A stretch of DNA of 64,000 nucleotides, taken from Motilibacter deserti. Lineage in GTDB: Bacteria > Actinomycetota > Actinomycetes > Motilibacterales > Motilibacteraceae. Under the pieces are notes generated by a model, which made no database searches, had not been told where the DNA came from, and was given only the letters and a program-made list of their open reading frames with translations. Made by a program: the position numbers and the translations under genes. The DNA lies in NCBI RefSeq assembly GCF_011250635.1, contig NZ_JAANNP010000004.1, positions 62,001 through 126,000 on the forward strand. The letters are read 5' to 3'. Of this stretch, positions 61,956 to 64,000 are shown piece by piece; the first letter of the stretch is position 1, and every line of letters begins with the position of its first letter.

Positions 61956-62969
61956 ATGGAGGTCACCACGGCGGCGTGGGCTGCCACAGTCGGTCTCGTC
62001 CTCGCGCTGCTCGCGCTGGACCTCGCGGTGGGCGCGCTCCGCCCGCACCACGTGGGCTTCGCCGAGGCGACCGCCTGGTCGGTGTTCTACATCGGCGTCG
62101 CCGTCGCCTTCGGCGTGGTGCTCGGCGCGGTGGCCGGCTGGGACTACGGCACCGAGTACTTCGCCGGCTACCTGGTCGAGAAGAGCCTGTCGGTCGACAA
62201 CCTGTTCGTCTTCGTCATCATCATGACGACGTTCGCGGTGCCCGACCGGCACCAGCAGAAGGTGCTGACGTTCGGCATCGTGCTGGCGCTCGTCATGCGC
62301 GTCATCTTCATCCTGGCGGGAGCGGCTCTGCTCGAGCTGTTCTCGTTCATGTTCCTGCTCTTCGGCCTGCTGCTCGTGTGGACCGCCGTGCAGCTCTACC
62401 GGCACCGCGACGAGGACCCGGAGATCGAGGAGAACGCCCTCGTGCGCGGCGTCAAACGCGTGCTGCCCACGACCACGGAGTACGACGAGGGCCGCCTGGT
62501 CACCCGGATCGACGGCAAGCGCGCGGTCACGCCGCTGTTCGTCGTCCTCGTCGCGATCGGCAGCACCGACCTGCTGTTCGCCCTCGACTCGATCCCCGCG
62601 GTGTTCGGCGTCACGCAGGAGACGTTCATCGTCTTCGCGGCGAACGCGTTCGCCCTCCTCGGGCTGCGCGCCCTCTTCTTCCTCGTGCAGGGGCTGCTCG
62701 ACCGGCTGGTCTACCTGTCGACGGGGCTGGCGCTCGTGCTCGCCCTGATCGGCGTGAAGCTCATCCTGCACTGGGGCCACACGGTGAACGACGACGTACC
62801 CGAGATCCCCACCGTGACGTCCCTCGGGATCATCGCGGTGATCCTGGCGGTGACGACGGTCGCGAGCCTGCTGAAGGTACGCCGCGACCCGACGGCGCGA
62901 GCGCACGCCGGGTCCGTGCGGGGGCACTCGGAGCGGCCGGCGGACGAGGCCGGCGCCGGCAGGCCCTGA
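61956..62969 (+). CDS. TerC/Alx family integral membrane protein
   Basis: 337 residues, nine or so TM helices. GYLVEKSLSVDNLFVFVIIMTTFAVP and the second acidic motif GSTDLLFALDSIPAVFGVTQETFIVFAANAFALLGLRALFFL are the TerC signatures (Asp residues inside TM segments). The family is linked to Mn(II) export/homeostasis and tellurite resistance. No yybP-ykoY type riboswitch can sit upstream because the gene appears leaderless. Confidence 0.93.
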   Translation: MEVTTAAWAATVGLVLALLALDLAVGALRPHHVGFAEATAWSVFYIGVAVAFGVVLGAVAGWDYGTEYFAGYLVEKSLSVDNLFVFVIIMTTFAVPDRHQQKVLTFGIVLALVMRVIFILAGAALLELFSFMFLLFGLLLVWTAVQLYRHRDEDPEIEENALVRGVKRVLPTTTEYDEGRLVTRIDGKRAVTPLFVVLVAIGSTDLLFALDSIPAVFGVTQETFIVFAANAFALLGLRALFFLVQGLLDRLVYLSTGLALVLALIGVKLILHWGHTVNDDVPEIPTVTSLGIIAVILAVTTVASLLKVRRDPTARAHAGSVRGHSERPADEAGAGRP

Positions 62970-63087
62970 CGCCGAGCGAGGCGAACCGGGGCACCTCGGG
63001 TGCCGCCACCCGCGCTTCACCCGCGCCTCGCACTGCGTTCATCCGGCGTGCACCTCGCGCCGCCATCGCTGCGCTACGAATCCGCGC

Positions 63088-64000
63088 ATGACTTTCCCGC
63101 GTCGGGCCACGACGCTCTCCCTGCCGCTGACCGTGCTCGCGCTCGGCGCGGCCTGCCTCGCCGCCTTCCCGACCCACGCCGCGACCGCGGCCTCCGCACC
63201 TGCGGCGACGCTGCGCGCGCTCGGCACGTTCACCGGCAGCGGTGCCGAGATCGGCGCCTACGACCCAACCACCCGGCGCCTGTTCGTGACCGACCTCGCG
63301 GACCAGGAGGTCGACATCCTCGACATCTCCGACCCGGCCTCGCCGGAGCTGGTCCGCAGCGTGGACCTGTCGGAGTTCGGCGGCGACGTGACCAGCGTCG
63401 CCGTCGCCGGCGGCGTGGTGGCCGCGGCGGTCAAGAGCGACTCGCAGCAGCTGCCCGGGTCGGTCGTCTTCTTCACTCCGGACGGCCGCCGGCTCGGCGA
63501 CGTGCGGGTCGGCGCCGGCCCCGACAGCCTCGCGTTCACCAAGAACGGCAAGCGCCTGGTCGTCGCCAACGAGGGCGAGCCGGACGGTTACTGCGCCGGA
63601 GGGGTCGACCCCGAGGGGTCGATCAGCGTGATCGACCTGAAGAACGGCCCGGCCCGAGCGGTCGTGCGGACCGCGGGCTTCGGCGCGTTCGCACGCGGGG
63701 GCCTCGACCCCGCCGTACGCATCTCCGGCCCAGGGGCGACGGTCGCCCAGGACCTCGAGCCCGAGTACGTCTCCATCGCCCCGAACGGCCAGCAGGCCTT
63801 CGTGACGCTGCAGGAGAACAACGCGGTCGCCACGGTCGACATCGCTCAGGCGAAGGTGACGAGCATCGTCGCCCTGGGCTACGCCGACCACTCCACGGCG
63901 GGCAACGGGATCGACCCGAGCGACCGCGACGGCGGCATCTCGCTCCGGCAGGTGCCGGTCAAGGGTATGTACATGCCGGACGGCGTCGCGTCCTGGACCG
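63088..64000 (+). CDS. Secreted choice-of-anchor-I type propeller (5' part, runs off the window)
   Basis: ATG 63088; 304 codons are visible without a stop. Signal peptide (1-31, FPTHAATAAS). Beta-propeller strands follow: GAEIGAYDPTTRRLFVTDLADQEVDILDISDPASPELVRSVDLS, VGAGPDSLAFTKNGKRLVVANEGEPDGYC, DLEPEYVSIAPNGQQAFVTLQENNAVATVDI. This is the start of the large esterase/phosphatase-like 'choice-of-anchor I' family, often induced by phosphate limitation. The C-terminal part is not in the window. Confidence 0.82.
   Translation, partial: MTFPRRATTLSLPLTVLALGAACLAAFPTHAATAASAPAATLRALGTFTGSGAEIGAYDPTTRRLFVTDLADQEVDILDISDPASPELVRSVDLSEFGGDVTSVAVAGGVVAAAVKSDSQQLPGSVVFFTPDGRRLGDVRVGAGPDSLAFTKNGKRLVVANEGEPDGYCAGGVDPEGSISVIDLKNGPARAVVRTAGFGAFARGGLDPAVRISGPGATVAQDLEPEYVSIAPNGQQAFVTLQENNAVATVDIAQAKVTSIVALGYADHSTAGNGIDPSDRDGGISLRQVPVKGMYMPDGVASWT

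Overview
The window is high-GC DNA with dense, overlapping genes. It has DtxR/IdeR-type iron boxes, many leaderless promoters (TANNNT 5-7 bases before an ATG/GTG), GTG/TTG starts and small families typical of actinomycetes (DUF6480-, DUF6328-, DUF6158- and DUF2568-like). It is chromosomal DNA from a filamentous or coccoid actinomycete. I cannot assign the genus from sequence alone.

Layout. (1) 1-3190: right end of an integrative element with an HTH protein, a rolling-circle (HUH) replication initiator, a small conserved protein and a large serine integrase. It ends inside an HNH endonuclease gene, whose 3' remnant lies at 3182-3355. (2) 3729-23007: a catecholate siderophore locus. DHB genes (entA, C, E, B-like, led by a beta-propeller gene) run leftward. 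A free aryl carrier protein, a one-module Ser-type NRPS and a ten-repeat membrane-anchored surface protein run rightward. The two arms share a divergent promoter with two iron boxes. A FepDGC-type importer with its own iron box follows, after a sugar-dehydrogenase-like propeller carrying a CHRD insert. (3) 23106-24643: AlkB-like dioxygenase and TSUP transporter, the latter preceded by a nine-codon leaderless leader ORF. (4) 24813-26895: a lower-GC island with an Abi/UG-like reverse transcriptase and a SLATT two-TM protein, a probable anti-phage pair. (5) 27130-31000: SAM hydrolase-like protein, SpoU methyltransferase, small membrane proteins, epimerase. (6) 31157-38935: an eight-gene operon for ADP-heptose synthesis and transfer (GmhB, GmhA, HldE, two GT9, two other glycosyltransferases, an SDR), unexpected in a Gram-positive. 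(7) 38990-64000: ordinary accessory metabolism, including hemerythrin-like protein, RlmA, SRPBCC proteins, aldehyde dehydrogenase, Rieske/DUF2231 protein coupled to a Ser/Thr kinase, AKR, secreted S15 peptidase, MarR regulator, sulfite-oxidase-like enzyme, EntD/Sfp-like phosphopantetheinyl transferase, NnrD, Vgb-like propeller, secreted GH43-type protein behind a LacI-type operator, TerC, and the start of a choice-of-anchor-I propeller.

How it fits together. DHB made by the leftward genes would be activated by the EntE-like ligase onto the free carrier protein, then condensed with serine and released by the NRPS thioesterase as an enterobactin-type DHB-serine product. The importer would bring back the ferric complex. 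No substrate-binding protein, exporter, MbtH or ferric-siderophore esterase is seen. The phosphopantetheinyl transferase at 54594 could prime the carriers.

The least explained parts are the two surface proteins embedded in the iron regulon, the RT-SLATT pair with its upstream non-coding stretch, the heptose operon, and the AGTCC-N9-GGACT operators of the integrative element. No tRNA, rRNA, CRISPR array or insertion sequence was recognised.
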